Assembly: GCF_003614945.1 (NCBI RefSeq)
Contig: NZ_QYCZ01000001.1
Coordinates: forward strand, 390,001-454,000
Direction: 5' to 3'
DNA: 64,000 nt
Source: Bergeyella cardium
Lineage (GTDB): Bacteria; Bacteroidota; Bacteroidia; Flavobacteriales; Weeksellaceae
Shown piece by piece: positions 1-9,059 of the stretch (within the stretch, counting starts at the first letter, position 1; each line of letters opens with the position of its first letter). A program made the position numbers and the translations under genes. The notes below the pieces were generated by a model that was not told the origin of the DNA, ran no database searches, and saw nothing but the letters and a program-made list of their open reading frames with translations.

Positions 1-2
1 GT

Positions 3-173
3 CTCAATCTCGCGATAGGCATAGCGCTCGCTTTTATTTTCGTCTTCTCTTTTGAGGCGCTCAAAGTCGTTGCCGAGAATGATACCCTACCGCCACTCCT
101 CGCAATGTGGCTTCCCAACATCGTCTTCACGCCTCTTGCGATTATCCTCTACCTTCGCCGAGCAAATCAGTAG
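3..173 (+). CDS. LptF/LptG-type permease, C-terminal end (partial)
   Basis: Only the last 56 codons are in the window, open from the first in-frame base to a TAG stop. The peptide has two hydrophobic stretches around a short polar segment (KVVAENDTLPP) and ends LYLRRANQ. This layout is what I know from the C-terminus of LptF/LptG (YjgP/YjgQ) permeases, which form the inner-membrane part of the lipopolysaccharide transporter. The family call rests on a short fragment; another polytopic membrane protein is possible. Confidence 0.55.
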   Translation, partial: LNLAIGIALAFIFVFSFEALKVVAENDTLPPLLAMWLPNIVFTPLAIILYLRRANQ

Positions 174-243
174 TTTTAGAGTTACTTAAGATGTTTAACT
201 TAAATTTTTAAGAGTAGTTTTACCTATTAGCTTACTGCCTAGC

Positions 244-984
244 TTAATAGAAAGGAAGTAGATTTTCAAAATAGGTATAGCCATTGTTAAGGTCATAGGC
301 TATAATAATGATATAGTACTCACCTTTTGGGAAATCTTGTGGTATGGGGATGTTTTCATTAAAGGAGATTTCGGTTTTGCCTTTATAGTCTTTAAAGGAA
401 GTATCTATTCGCTTGCTGTGTGTTTGTTTGGAGATGATTTCTACTCTCATCGCTTTTATAATTCTGTCATTGGCTTTTACCGTTGCATTTATATTAAAAT
501 CTTTCCCTGTATAGCCTTTGCCTTGCTCACCGAGGCTATTTATCGTCATATTAAACAGAGGAGGAGCTATGCTTAGCTCTTTGGTAGAGGTTTCTGTATT
601 TCCTTCTTTGTCGGTTATATTAGCAACTACATCATAGAGCTCCGCCTTAAAGTCTGAGGGGATAAAAATATGCTCACTGAATATGGATTGTGCAATGCCA
701 GAATAATAGTCTATATCGTGAGAAAGGGCAACTTTTTTTGTCTCTTTGGAGATGAGAGAGAGGTTAAAATGCTGGACGGGGGACTTAAGATTAAATTCTC
801 CATCTATTTGCAGGCTTTCCCCAGCGTTTATCTTACCTTTAAAGCCCACTTCGGTTAGTTTGAGTTTTGGTTTTTCTTCCTTTGGGATTTCGGTTGAAAT
901 TTCATTAGAAGGCGCTTCATTGGTGTGCTGACAAGAGGTTGTTGCCAAAGAAAAAGAGGCTAAAAGTATTAAGAAATATTTCAT
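244..984 (-). CDS. DUF4625-like lipoprotein with two repeated domains
   Basis: Predicted lipoprotein of 246 aa. I chose the ATG at 984 because it opens a lipoprotein signal (MKYFLILLASFSLATTSC) with Cys18 as the likely lipidated residue; the frame runs further upstream but that part looks non-coding. The mature part contains two similar beta-rich units, each ending in an 'IP.DF..(E/G)xY' strand followed by a 'D..G.T' turn. This resembles DUF4625-type lipoproteins of Bacteroidota. The role is unknown; it is probably anchored in the outer membrane or periplasm. It converges on the permease fragment, with about 70 bases between the stops. Confidence 0.6.
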   Translation of the reverse strand: MKYFLILLASFSLATTSCQHTNEAPSNEISTEIPKEEKPKLKLTEVGFKGKINAGESLQIDGEFNLKSPVQHFNLSLISKETKKVALSHDIDYYSGIAQSIFSEHIFIPSDFKAELYDVVANITDKEGNTETSTKELSIAPPLFNMTINSLGEQGKGYTGKDFNINATVKANDRIIKAMRVEIISKQTHSKRIDTSFKDYKGKTEISFNENIPIPQDFPKGEYYIIIIAYDLNNGYTYFENLLPFY

Positions 985-1087
985 TGTTTTTGATTTTAGT
1001 ATTTGACAAAAGACTTTATTTACGCAAAGCTCAGTGAGCAAAAGTAATGTAATTTATTCATTTTATAAAGCTTGGTTAATAAATAAT

Positions 1088-1117
1088 TTGCATTTGTCAA
1101 AAAAACATTTATCTTTG
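1088..1117 (+). promoter_or_regulatory. Promoter of the rimP-nusA-infB operon
   Basis: TTG at 1088-1090, a 19-base spacer, then TATCTTTG at 1110-1117. This is an exact match to the Bacteroidota housekeeping consensus (TTG at -33, TAnnTTTG at -7). The expected transcript start is around 1121-1124, giving a leader of roughly 80 bases before rimP. Confidence 0.75.
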
Positions 1118-1145
1118 CGCCAGATTTTTTCGGGGATAGATGGAT

Positions 1146-1169
1146 AGGCTTTTTTGGAAAGCCTTTTTT
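1146..1169 (+). terminator. Terminator-like hairpin in the rimP leader (possible attenuator)
   Basis: AGGCTTT (1146-1152) pairs with AAAGCCT (1158-1164) around a five-base loop and is followed by an unbroken run of T ending at 1169. It lies downstream of the promoter and about 30 bases before the rimP start, so it would form in the leader RNA of the operon it precedes. Confidence 0.5.
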
Positions 1170-1200
1170 CGTACCTTGAAGTTAAAACAACCAAGGATTG

Positions 1201-1668
1201 ATGATGTTTAAAGAGAAAGTAGAAGAATTACTTAACGGCTTCCTCCAAACGAGAGAAGACTTGTTTTTGATAGACCTTAAAATCTCTGCAGCTAATGATA
1301 TCACAGTTATCTTAGATGGCGACAAAGGAGTTTCCATTCAAGACTGCTTGGATGCGAGCAGAGCCGTAGAAAATAACCTCGATAGAGAGGAGCAGGACTT
1401 TTCCCTGCAAGTAATGTCCGCTGGGCTTATAGAGCCTCTCACCCAGCTGCGTCAGTATCAGAAAAATATCGGGCGAGAGGTGGAAATCACCTTTAATGAA
1501 GGCGAAAAACTGAAAGGAGAACTTCTTCGTACAGACGCTACTTCGGTAACCCTTCTATTGAAATACCGGAAACCTAAAGACATAGGAAAAGGAAAAATAG
1601 ATGTAGAGGAAGAAAGAACTATTCCTCTCTCAGAAATAAAAAAAGCATTGATTGTAATTAAATTTTAA
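1201..1668 (+). CDS. rimP: Ribosome maturation factor RimP
   Basis: RimP (155 aa) is needed for maturation of the 30S subunit. The N-terminal part contains the family pattern around 'SIQDCLDASRAVENNLD' and 'SLQVMSAGLIEPL', equivalent to the 'V.SPG..RPL' region of other RimP proteins. The C-terminal 70 residues form the Sm-like barrel (GREVEITFNEGEKLKGEL...). Two adjacent ATG codons (1201, 1204) are possible starts; the TTG before them is not needed. It is the first gene of rimP-nusA-infB, a conserved order, with nusA beginning 11 bases after its stop. Confidence 0.93.
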   Translation: MMFKEKVEELLNGFLQTREDLFLIDLKISAANDITVILDGDKGVSIQDCLDASRAVENNLDREEQDFSLQVMSAGLIEPLTQLRQYQKNIGREVEITFNEGEKLKGELLRTDATSVTLLLKYRKPKDIGKGKIDVEEERTIPLSEIKKALIVIKF

Positions 1669-1679
1669 ATACACTTTGA

Positions 1680-2915
1680 ATGAATAATATTGCACTTATA
1701 GATTCCTTCGGGGATTTTAAAGAAGAAAAAGGGATAAGCAAGATAGACCTGATGGCGATAATAGAAGACTCCCTTAAAACCTTGTTAAGAAAAAGATATG
1801 ATTCTGATGACCACTTTGATGTAGTTGTGAATCCAGACAAAGGAGACTTCCAAATCTTCCTCAATAAAACCATTGTAGAAGACCAAATGTCTGAAGATGA
1901 TGACCTTGAAATTGAAATATCAGAAGCTAAAAAAATAGACCCAACCTTTGAAGTTGGTGAGGAATATACGGTAGAAATCCCTATTGAGCAGCTCGGAAGG
2001 AGGAATATCCTTACTCTGAAACAAATCCTCTCTGGAAAACTCCAAGAGCATAATAACGCGATGCTTTATAAAGAATTTGAGGGGAGATTAGGAGAAATCG
2101 TTATCGGAGAAGTGCACCATATAAGAAAGACGCATATTATACTCTTAGATGATGAAGGAAACGAGTTTATCCTCCCTCAGAAAAAGCAAATTCCATCTGA
2201 CTTCTTCAAAAAAGGAGAAAGCATCAGAGCTATTGTAGAAAGCGTAGATTTTAAAGGAGCGAAACCACAGATTACCGTTTCCAGAACTTCACCAACCTTC
2301 CTTGACAGGCTCTTGGAATTTGAAATCCCAGAGATACAGGACGGGACTATCAATATCCGAGCTTCCGTACGCGAACCGGGAGAGAAAGCAAAAGTAGCCG
2401 TAGATGCATTAGACGACAGAATAGATCCAGTAGGAGCTTGCGTAGGGGTAAGAGGTTCAAGAATACACGGCGTAGTAAGAGAGCTTAGAAATGAGAATAT
2501 AGATGTCATCCAATGGTCAAAAGACCCAGAAGTATATATCAAGAGAGCGTTGGGGAATATGTCCATCAACAAAATAGAGGTTAATGACGATGAAAATAGC
2601 GTGATGGTCTATGCTCCTGTGGAAGAAATCTCCAAAATTATCGGTAGAAGAGGAGTAAATATTCGCCTTGCATCTGAGCTTACAGGCTATACCATAGATG
2701 TGTACAGAGAAACCAGCGAAGATGATGATGTGGCTCTTGATGAGTTTAAAGATGAAATAGAAGAGTGGATTATAGATGAATTCAAGAAAATAGGTCTTGA
2801 AACCGCTAAGAGTGTCTTAGATAAAGATACAGATGCACTGGCAAACATCGTAGATCTCGAAGAAGAAACCATAGAAGAGGTAAAACAAATCCTCCGAGCA
2901 GAATTTGAAGATTAA
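1680..2915 (+). CDS. nusA: Transcription elongation/termination factor NusA
   Basis: NusA (411 aa) binds RNA polymerase and nascent RNA and modulates pausing, termination and antitermination. The order seen is an N-terminal polymerase-binding domain (about 1-130), an S1 domain (about 135-200, 'GRLGEIVIGEVHHIRKTHIIL'), then two KH domains (about 230-350) with 'GACVGVRGSRIHGVVREL' and 'IIGRRGVNIRLASELTG', the two GxxG RNA-binding loops. The protein ends soon after the KH region with an acidic tail, so the extra C-terminal AR repeats of E. coli NusA are absent, as is usual outside proteobacteria. Second gene of the operon. Confidence 0.95.
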   Translation: MNNIALIDSFGDFKEEKGISKIDLMAIIEDSLKTLLRKRYDSDDHFDVVVNPDKGDFQIFLNKTIVEDQMSEDDDLEIEISEAKKIDPTFEVGEEYTVEIPIEQLGRRNILTLKQILSGKLQEHNNAMLYKEFEGRLGEIVIGEVHHIRKTHIILLDDEGNEFILPQKKQIPSDFFKKGESIRAIVESVDFKGAKPQITVSRTSPTFLDRLLEFEIPEIQDGTINIRASVREPGEKAKVAVDALDDRIDPVGACVGVRGSRIHGVVRELRNENIDVIQWSKDPEVYIKRALGNMSINKIEVNDDENSVMVYAPVEEISKIIGRRGVNIRLASELTGYTIDVYRETSEDDDVALDEFKDEIEEWIIDEFKKIGLETAKSVLDKDTDALANIVDLEEETIEEVKQILRAEFED

Positions 2916-3003
2916 TTCTTTCATAAAAGTATTAACCTGTTTAAAAATAAGATTAGTAAAATAAATCGTACTCTTTAGTACAGAAAAAAGTATTCAATAA
3001 TAA

Positions 3004-5787
3004 ATGCCAAAAATTAGATTAAACAAAGCGGTAAAGGAGTGTAATATTTCAATCCATAGAGTAGTGGAATTTCTTGCTCAGAAAGGTATTGAAGTAGAGA
3101 ACAACCCCAACGCACAATTGGAAGAGGATGCTTATGCTGCACTGAAAGCCGAATTTGCAAAAGATAGCGAGCAAAGAAAGGCGTCTCACGAGGTGGTTAT
3201 TTCCAAAGTACCGGAAGAAAAATTGGAAATAGAACCTGAGAAACCAGAGGTAATAAAGGCAAAAGCAGATTTTAAACCTGAGACAAAAGTCTTAGGGAAG
3301 ATAGACCTTACCTCTTCCAAAGAAAAAGAGCAGCCTGTGGAGATTGAAGAACCTCAGCCAGAAGCTGAAACTAAATCAGAGCCGAAAGACGAACCTAAGT
3401 CTAAGCTCAATGTTTTGGATAAAATTGATTTAACTCAATTAGAATCGCCAAAACCTAAATCGGCTAAGAAGGAAGAAAAGCCTGCTCCTGCAAAAGAGAA
3501 AAAGAAAAAAGAGGAGAAAAAAGCTCCCGAACCTGTATCTAAAAAAGCAGAACCAAAAGAGGAAGCAAAACCTCAGAAAGAGGAAATTACTCAGGTAGAG
3601 TTTGAAAAGCCTGAGCAAGTGGTTACTCAGTACCAGAAATTAGATGGTCCTAAAATCGTTGGTGAGAAGATAGACCTTTCTCAGTTTGAGAATAAACCTA
3701 AGCCATCGGCAGCAGGCTCTTCTGCTAACAAAAAGAAAAAGAGAAAGAGAATAGAAAAACCTGCCCAGCAGCCGAGTCAGCAATCGGGAGGAGCTAATAA
3801 CAATAGGCAGGGAGGTAATAACCAGCAGGGCGGTAATAAAAACAAAAAAGGTAGAAAAGAGAAAGTAATGCCTGTGGAGCTTACCGATGAGCAGGTGAAA
3901 AACCAGATAAAAGAAACTCTGGAAAAACTTACCAATAAAGGTGGTAAGTCTAAAACTTCCAAGCACAGAAGAGAGAAGCGTTCGTTTAGAAGAGAGCAGG
4001 AAGAGCATCTTCAAGAGTTGGAAGCACAGGACAGAACCCTGAAAGTAACCGAATATATTACCGTAAATGAGCTTGCGAGTTTAATGAATGTATCTCCTAC
4101 TGAGGTTATCTCTGCTTGTTTCTCGCTCGGTGTTATGGTTACGATGAATCAGCGTTTGGAAGCCGATACACTTACCCTCGTAGCGGATGAGTTCGGCTAT
4201 AAAATAGAATTTTCGGATGCTGACTTGGAAGAGGAAGTTTCCACCGAAGAGCCAGACAGAGAAGAAGATTTACTCCCTCGTCCGCCAGTGGTTACCGTAA
4301 TGGGGCATGTAGACCACGGTAAAACTTCACTCCTCGACTATATCAGGAAAACCAATGTCATTGCAGGTGAGTCTGGGGGGATTACTCAGCACATTGGGGC
4401 GTATAGTGTGAGGTTAGATAATGGTCAGAAAATCACATTCCTCGATACACCGGGGCACGAAGCCTTCACTGCAATGCGTGCCAGAGGTGCTCAGGCTACC
4501 GATATCGTTATTATTGTAATTGCAGCCGATGATGATGTGATGCCTCAAACCAAAGAAGCGATTTCTCACGCTCAGGCAGCGGGTGTTCCTATGATTATCG
4601 CCATAAACAAGGTAGATAAGCCCAATGCTAATCCAGATAAAATCCGTGAGCAGCTCTCTGCGCTCAACATCCTTGTAGAGGAGTGGGGCGGTAATGTGCA
4701 GTCTCAGGAGATTTCTGCCAAGTTTGGTAATAATGTAGATTTACTCCTCGAGAAAGTCCTCCTGCAAGCGGAATTATTAGAGCTGAAAGCAAATCCTAAT
4801 AAATCAGCAAACGGAGTAGTTATAGAAGCCTCTCTTGATAAAGGTAGAGGTTATGTTGCCAATATGCTTATTCAGGCAGGTACGCTCAGAATAGGTGATT
4901 ATATCCTTGCGGGAACCAATCACGGTAAGGTAAAAGCAATGCTTGATGAAAGAGGGCATGCGATGAAAGAAGCTGGTCCTTCCACGCCAGTTACCGTTCT
5001 TGGGCTTGATGGGGCACCTACTGCGGGTGATAAGTTCAGAGTATTTGAAGATGAGAAAGAAGCGAAATCTATTGCCAACAAGCGTTCTCAGCTACAAAGA
5101 GAGCAGAGTATCCGAACTAAAAAGCATCTTACCCTTGATGAAATTGGGCGAAGAATTGCACTTGGAGACTTTAAAGAGCTTAATATTATCCTCAAAGGAG
5201 ATGTTGACGGCTCAGTGGAAGCCCTCTCAGATATGCTTCAAAGGCTTTCTACGGAGGAGATCCAGATCAATATCCTCCACAAAGGAGTAGGTCAGATTAC
5301 CGAGAGCGATATTCTTCTCGCCACTGCATCAGATGCTGTAGTTATTGGCTTTAATGTTCGTGCAGGAGCTAATGCTAAGGACTTGGCAGATAAGGAAGAG
5401 ATAGAAATCCGTACATATTCCGTAATCTACGATGCTATTGATGATGTGAAGGAAGCGATGGAAGGAATGCTTTCTCCAGAAATCAAGGAGCAGGTGATAG
5501 GTAATGTAGAAATCCGTGAGGTATTTAAAATCTCAAAAGTGGGAAGCATCGCGGGTTGTATGGTACTCTCTGGAAAGGTTACCCGAAACTCAAAAGTAAG
5601 GCTCCTCAGAGAAGGCGTTGTGAAATACGATGGCGAGCTCGAGAGCTTGAAGCGTTTCAAAGATGATGTGAAGGAAGTAACCAAAGGCTACGAATGTGGT
5701 CTTAACTTAAAAGGTTATAACGATATTGAAATCGGAGATCAGCTCGAAATTTATGAGCAAGTAGCTGTAAAGAAAAAGCTGAAATAA
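3004..5787 (+). CDS. infB: Translation initiation factor IF-2
   Basis: IF-2 (927 aa) is the GTPase that brings initiator tRNA to the 30S subunit and promotes subunit joining. A short N-terminal IF2_N domain ([20 protein letters not shown]) is followed by a long low-complexity Lys/Glu/Pro linker to about residue 330. A second IF2_N-like segment ([18 protein letters not shown]) comes next. The G domain starts near residue 433 with GHVDHGKT (G1), DTPGHEAF (G3) and NKVDKP (G4), followed by the beta-barrel domains and a C-terminus ending KKKLK. It is 88 bases after nusA and ends the operon at a strong terminator. Confidence 0.96.
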   Translation: MPKIRLNKAVKECNISIHRVVEFLAQKGIEVENNPNAQLEEDAYAALKAEFAKDSEQRKASHEVVISKVPEEKLEIEPEKPEVIKAKADFKPETKVLGKIDLTSSKEKEQPVEIEEPQPEAETKSEPKDEPKSKLNVLDKIDLTQLESPKPKSAKKEEKPAPAKEKKKKEEKKAPEPVSKKAEPKEEAKPQKEEITQVEFEKPEQVVTQYQKLDGPKIVGEKIDLSQFENKPKPSAAGSSANKKKKRKRIEKPAQQPSQQSGGANNNRQGGNNQQGGNKNKKGRKEKVMPVELTDEQVKNQIKETLEKLTNKGGKSKTSKHRREKRSFRREQEEHLQELEAQDRTLKVTEYITVNELASLMNVSPTEVISACFSLGVMVTMNQRLEADTLTLVADEFGYKIEFSDADLEEEVSTEEPDREEDLLPRPPVVTVMGHVDHGKTSLLDYIRKTNVIAGESGGITQHIGAYSVRLDNGQKITFLDTPGHEAFTAMRARGAQATDIVIIVIAADDDVMPQTKEAISHAQAAGVPMIIAINKVDKPNANPDKIREQLSALNILVEEWGGNVQSQEISAKFGNNVDLLLEKVLLQAELLELKANPNKSANGVVIEASLDKGRGYVANMLIQAGTLRIGDYILAGTNHGKVKAMLDERGHAMKEAGPSTPVTVLGLDGAPTAGDKFRVFEDEKEAKSIANKRSQLQREQSIRTKKHLTLDEIGRRIALGDFKELNIILKGDVDGSVEALSDMLQRLSTEEIQINILHKGVGQITESDILLATASDAVVIGFNVRAGANAKDLADKEEIEIRTYSVIYDAIDDVKEAMEGMLSPEIKEQVIGNVEIREVFKISKVGSIAGCMVLSGKVTRNSKVRLLREGVVKYDGELESLKRFKDDVKEVTKGYECGLNLKGYNDIEIGDQLEIYEQVAVKKKLK

Positions 5788-5804
5788 TTATTTTGAATAC
5801 TGTG

Positions 5805-5834
5805 CAAAAGCCGAAGACTTGTCTTCGGCTTTTG
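5805..5834. terminator. Bidirectional terminator between infB and comF
   Basis: A perfect inverted repeat, CAAAAGCCGAAG ... CTTCGGCTTTTG, with a six-base loop and T-runs on both strands. It sits between the convergent infB and comF stops and serves both. Confidence 0.85.
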
Positions 5835-5837
5835 CTT

Positions 5838-6491
5838 TTATAAATCTACTGCCATTACCAGAATGCTCAGCTTGTTCTCATTTTTCAGAAGCTCCCACGC
5901 TGCGGCAGACATTGTATTTCCTGTAGTAATCACATCATCTATCAGCAGGATATGTTTCCCGCGTATATCTTTATTCAAAGCGAAGGCTTGCCCTTTTATC
6001 TTCCGCTCTTCTGCATTTCTTTTTGCCTGCGCCTTTCTCTGAAACTTAACTCTCTTCAGTGCTTGGTGATCAAACGGAATATCATAGAACTTTGATAGCT
6101 CCTCCGCATAGAGATGTAGCTGATTATAGCCTCTTATCCTTTGTTTCTTTGGATGTAGGGGGATGGTTACAAGCAAGTCGGGTTTGTCTTCTCCGAAATT
6201 GAGCCTCTGAGCCGTCCAGTCCGCAAAGATTTTTCCAATGCTTTCTATGCCGTCATATTTTAGCTGATGAATAAGTTCCCTGCCTAATCCTACCTCATCA
6301 AAAATCATCAGTGCAAAAGCATTTTCCAAAGGGAAAAGCAGGTTACACTTTGCCCAGAGTTCGCTCTTTGTTCCAAAATCATCATAAGAGAATCTAATAT
6401 TCATTAAGCAGGCATCGCACACCGCTTTATCGCTTTCAATCATTTGACTGCAGCCCACGCATCTTCTCGGAAAAAACATATCCAATAGCAT
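5838..6491 (-). CDS. comF: ComF family phosphoribosyltransferase-like protein
   Basis: A 217-aa ComF-family protein, known for a role in DNA uptake during natural transformation in several bacteria. The N-terminus has a four-cysteine zinc ribbon (C11-x2-C14 and C25-x2-C28). The middle carries 'IPLHPKKQRIRGYNQ' and the C-terminal half a phosphoribosyltransferase fold with the PRPP loop 'LLIDDVITTGNT'. The ATG at 6491 gives a normal N-terminus. It is convergent with infB and appears to be a single-gene unit. Confidence 0.9.
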   Translation of the reverse strand: MLLDMFFPRRCVGCSQMIESDKAVCDACLMNIRFSYDDFGTKSELWAKCNLLFPLENAFALMIFDEVGLGRELIHQLKYDGIESIGKIFADWTAQRLNFGEDKPDLLVTIPLHPKKQRIRGYNQLHLYAEELSKFYDIPFDHQALKRVKFQRKAQAKRNAEERKIKGQAFALNKDIRGKHILLIDDVITTGNTMSAAAWELLKNENKLSILVMAVDL

Positions 6492-6528
6492 AGCTCCCTA
6501 TTTTTTTTGTGTAAAGATAAAATATTCT

Positions 6529-6592
6529 CAACTACACCGTAGCCGGTGAGGCGATTATTTTTAAGTGCTCCCCACGCCAGTGGGCTAAAAGC
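6529..6592. repeat. REP-like palindromic pair, copy 1
   Basis: Two short imperfect palindromes, CACCGTAGCCGGTG and CCCCACGCCAGTGGG, flank an A+T-rich spacer and are followed by a GCTAAAAGCCAAAAGC tract. The same pair recurs at 18607-18655 with the spacer in reverse orientation. Related motifs are at 10205, 39111, 48484 and 56131. Confidence 0.6.
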
Positions 6593-6612
6593 CAAAAGCT
6601 AACCGCTAATTG

Positions 6613-6642
6613 TTGCCAGATAAAAAATAAGTTTTATATTTG
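6613..6642 (+). promoter_or_regulatory. Promoter upstream of the FISUMP gene
   Basis: TTG at 6613-6615, 19 bases, TATATTTG at 6635-6642: an exact consensus match. The first gene downstream starts 400 bases later, and a long GC-rich hairpin lies in between. The promoter may therefore drive a short RNA of about 180 bases, or a long structured leader. Confidence 0.65.
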
Positions 6643-6735
6643 CCTCGCAATTAGATGAAAAAAGGATGAAAAGGAATACACAAAACATGACAAATATCAT
6701 ATACGCAAACTTGCGTATGTGCAATAATTTGTTAT

Positions 6736-6751
6736 CCTTCCTTCCTTCCTT
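6736..6751. repeat. CCTT tetranucleotide repeat, four copies
   Basis: CCTT is repeated four times with a trailing C. It lies in the leader just upstream of two hairpins (6757-6780 and 6784-6828). Such tracts can slip during replication; here it would act on spacing or on a short leader peptide (ATG 6688, 24 codons) that crosses it. Confidence 0.5.
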
Positions 6752-6756
6752 CAAAA

Positions 6757-6780
6757 TATAGTCTTATTTAAAAGACTATA
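6757..6780 (+). other. Leader hairpin TATAGTCTT/AAGACTATA
   Basis: A 9-bp perfect inverted repeat with a six-base loop, directly before the GC-rich hairpin at 6784. It is part of a run of structures in the leader of the FISUMP gene. Confidence 0.45.
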
Positions 6781-6783
6781 TAG

Positions 6784-6831
6784 AGCGCCGATAGGCGCGC
6801 TGGCGAAGCCCGCGCGCCTATCGGCGCTTTT
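6784..6831 (+). terminator. Exceptionally strong GC-rich hairpin followed by T-run
   Basis: Arms at 6784-6800 and 6812-6828 are perfect 17-bp inverted repeats made almost only of G and C apart from a GATA/TATC core. An inner GGC-GAA-GCC stem closes the loop. TTTT follows. It reads as an intrinsic terminator on the plus strand, but its size is unusual and it may instead be a palindromic element. Confidence 0.6.
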
Positions 6832-6874
6832 GCGTTTGCCTGCTTCTCACTTTTTCGCTTATGCAGGAGGCAAA

Positions 6875-6981
6875 GTCGCGAGCGAAGCGAGCGACAAAGC
6901 GCTACTCAATCTTCTTTTAGAGCAAAATCAGACAAGAGAGGAGAGAAGGGAGGTGCATTGTCGCCAGCCAAAGGCTGGCGA
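6875..6981. repeat. Two further palindromes in the FISUMP leader
   Basis: One is GTCGC...GCGAC at 6875-6895, built from GAGCGAAGCGAG, related to the 23-bp units at 9849. The second is TCGCCAGCC-AAA-GGCTGGCGA at 6961-6981, a perfect 9-bp stem with a three-base loop. They precede the chosen start codon of the FISUMP protein and argue that this stretch is not coding. Confidence 0.5.
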
Positions 6982-7042
6982 CCCAATTGCAGTTTCTATG
7001 CTCAACAAATATTCCCAAGGAAGTAACATAAATAATAGATAT

Positions 7043-8977
7043 ATGAGATTTAAAATGACTTTAGCACTGGTGCTAATGAGTATTTTAGCCAGTGCACAGA
7101 CAGAGTACGATGGCAGAGTCGGAATCAATACGGAGACACCGAAGGCATCTTTGGAAATAGCAAGGCACACGGGATTACCCGAGACCTCGGTGCAGGGAGT
7201 GCTATTTCCTCAATTAACGAGTGAGCAGAGGGATAAATTTACCAAAACGGATGTAGCCGAAGGGACAATGATATTTAACCTGACGAAAAGGTGTTTGGAA
7301 ATCTTTACTCAAAATGATTGGAACTGTGTAAGCAAGGGGTCTTCTACACCATTAGGAGTAAGTATGCAGGTGATGGGAGCAGGTTGGGAAGGAGTTTTCC
7401 AACAAGGAGTGGATATTCCTGCGGGTTCTGGTACTCATAAAGTGAAGTTCCTTATCATCAATAATGGAGCTACGGCGTGGACGGGAGACTTGTCTTCTGC
7501 CCTTACGATTACCAATACACCAGCCCCACTACCAGGTGGAGCCCCTGGTCCTACAGGGACGGTAGATGTAGATGGTTCTCAAAATAGCAGTGTAACGGTT
7601 GCTCCAGGCACCTCAGAGGTGGTTACTTATACGCTAAAAGGTAAGCCCCAACCAGGGAGTATCAAGGCGAGATTGGAGGTAGGCATCTATGCCGTAGAGC
7701 AAAACTATAGCATAGGTGTAGGCTTTGCAGAGTTCCAAGACCACAGTATTTATGTTTTCTCTTGGAAGGAGGATAATAGTGTACAGGGACCACGCCCAGC
7801 GAACCAAACTTACCAGGGCAAGATAGACAACAGCGAATACAAGATACCGGTAAAGATACCGTATAAGAATGGCGATGGTAGAGAGTTTGGAGAGTTTACC
7901 AAAACGGTAACGATAGGCACAGGAGCAAACCAGAGGACGCTTAAACTCACGATACCAGGAGGGAAGCTCCATAGAAACACCAACCCAAATCTCTACAATG
8001 TGATTACAGGTACATTAGAGGTTTTAGAACCTACGCCATACTTAGCACCACTATTAGAGGCAGGGAGTGCCGATGAGGAGATAGCGAGTATCCCAGTACA
8101 GCTCACAAGTGCAACTGCTCCATTTAACTTAAAAGTAATCGCAACAGGAGGAGTAAAGGACAAGCAGTATAATTACTTGACAGCAGGGGTAGCCGGCAGG
8201 TATGACCACCGCTTTGTGTACAGCAAAGTGATGCTGTATAACCAGCAGGTATGGCTAGATAAGAACTTAGGAGCGTACTATGCAGATGCCACGAGATTTG
8301 GAGTATTTGGTAATGACCAGACTTATGAAAGGCGTAGTCCAAATGATGGAATAGATTATAGGGGGCTTGGCTCCGTATTCCAATGGGGGAGAGTGGCTGA
8401 TGGACACGAGCTAGTAGACTGGATTACTACTCAGCCTAAACCTCATGGTGGAGCAGGAGAATTCAAATATACATCATTAGGTCAATTCCCTTCTGGTACT
8501 ACTACCGATGCGTGGAAACGATATGACCAGACAGAGTATAATGCTAATGTTTCTGGTTATACAGACCCTTGCCCAAGTGGCTGGCATACCCCTACAGAGA
8601 CAGATATAGAACAATTGCTGTTATCTGTAAATGGAACTATAGGGGCTGTAGGCTACATGTCTCCATTACGAGGCTCTTTTTCATTAGAATTAGATCGCTT
8701 TGGAGTAGGAGTGTATGATAATAATCTTACAAGTCATGTTATAGCACTTCGTAGTAATGAAATGGATGGTGGTAGAAATTATTTGTGGTTAAATATGTCA
8801 AAAAGACCTGGTTTAGCTTACATAATCAGTCTAACTTCAAGAGAGTTTAGAAATCCATTAGCTAAGATCCCACAGGCATTGGATTCAACAACATCATTAG
8901 AAGGAGATGGTATGGGAATTAGTGATGTTGAAAATGCTAAAGAATATGGATACCCCGTCCGCTGTATAAAAGACTAA
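7043..8977 (+). CDS. Secreted FISUMP-domain protein
   Basis: A 644-aa exported protein of unknown function. I start it at the ATG at 7043 because it opens a signal peptide (MRFKMTLALVLMSILASAQ). The frame is open back to 6830 but that part encodes only palindromic repeats. The mature N-terminus (GRVGINTETPKASLEIA) is typical of flavobacterial surface proteins. From about residue 390 the C-terminal third matches the Fibrobacter succinogenes major paralogous (FISUMP) domain: 'LYNQQVWLDKNLGA', 'DPCPSGWHTPTETDIEQLL' and the ending 'GYPVRCIKD'. It probably sits on the cell surface. The long hairpin-rich leader and a terminator just after the stop make it a separate unit. Confidence 0.75.
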   Translation: MRFKMTLALVLMSILASAQTEYDGRVGINTETPKASLEIARHTGLPETSVQGVLFPQLTSEQRDKFTKTDVAEGTMIFNLTKRCLEIFTQNDWNCVSKGSSTPLGVSMQVMGAGWEGVFQQGVDIPAGSGTHKVKFLIINNGATAWTGDLSSALTITNTPAPLPGGAPGPTGTVDVDGSQNSSVTVAPGTSEVVTYTLKGKPQPGSIKARLEVGIYAVEQNYSIGVGFAEFQDHSIYVFSWKEDNSVQGPRPANQTYQGKIDNSEYKIPVKIPYKNGDGREFGEFTKTVTIGTGANQRTLKLTIPGGKLHRNTNPNLYNVITGTLEVLEPTPYLAPLLEAGSADEEIASIPVQLTSATAPFNLKVIATGGVKDKQYNYLTAGVAGRYDHRFVYSKVMLYNQQVWLDKNLGAYYADATRFGVFGNDQTYERRSPNDGIDYRGLGSVFQWGRVADGHELVDWITTQPKPHGGAGEFKYTSLGQFPSGTTTDAWKRYDQTEYNANVSGYTDPCPSGWHTPTETDIEQLLLSVNGTIGAVGYMSPLRGSFSLELDRFGVGVYDNNLTSHVIALRSNEMDGGRNYLWLNMSKRPGLAYIISLTSREFRNPLAKIPQALDSTTSLEGDGMGISDVENAKEYGYPVRCIKD

Positions 8978-8989
8978 TAAATACACCCC

Positions 8990-9012
8990 AAGGGGGAGTA
9001 ATCCCCCTTTTA
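8990..9012 (+). terminator. Terminator after the FISUMP gene
   Basis: AAGGGGGA-GTAA-TCCCCCTT followed by TTT, 12 bases after the stop codon: a stable stem with a four-base loop. Confidence 0.8.
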
Positions 9013-9059
9013 TCATAAGACTATAAATAATTAAATAATAACTCAAAACTTTATTCACA

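Noticed and set aside
6830-7042. N-terminal extension of the FISUMP protein
   Set aside because: The frame is open, but the DNA consists of palindromes and the ATG at 7043 opens a good signal peptide.
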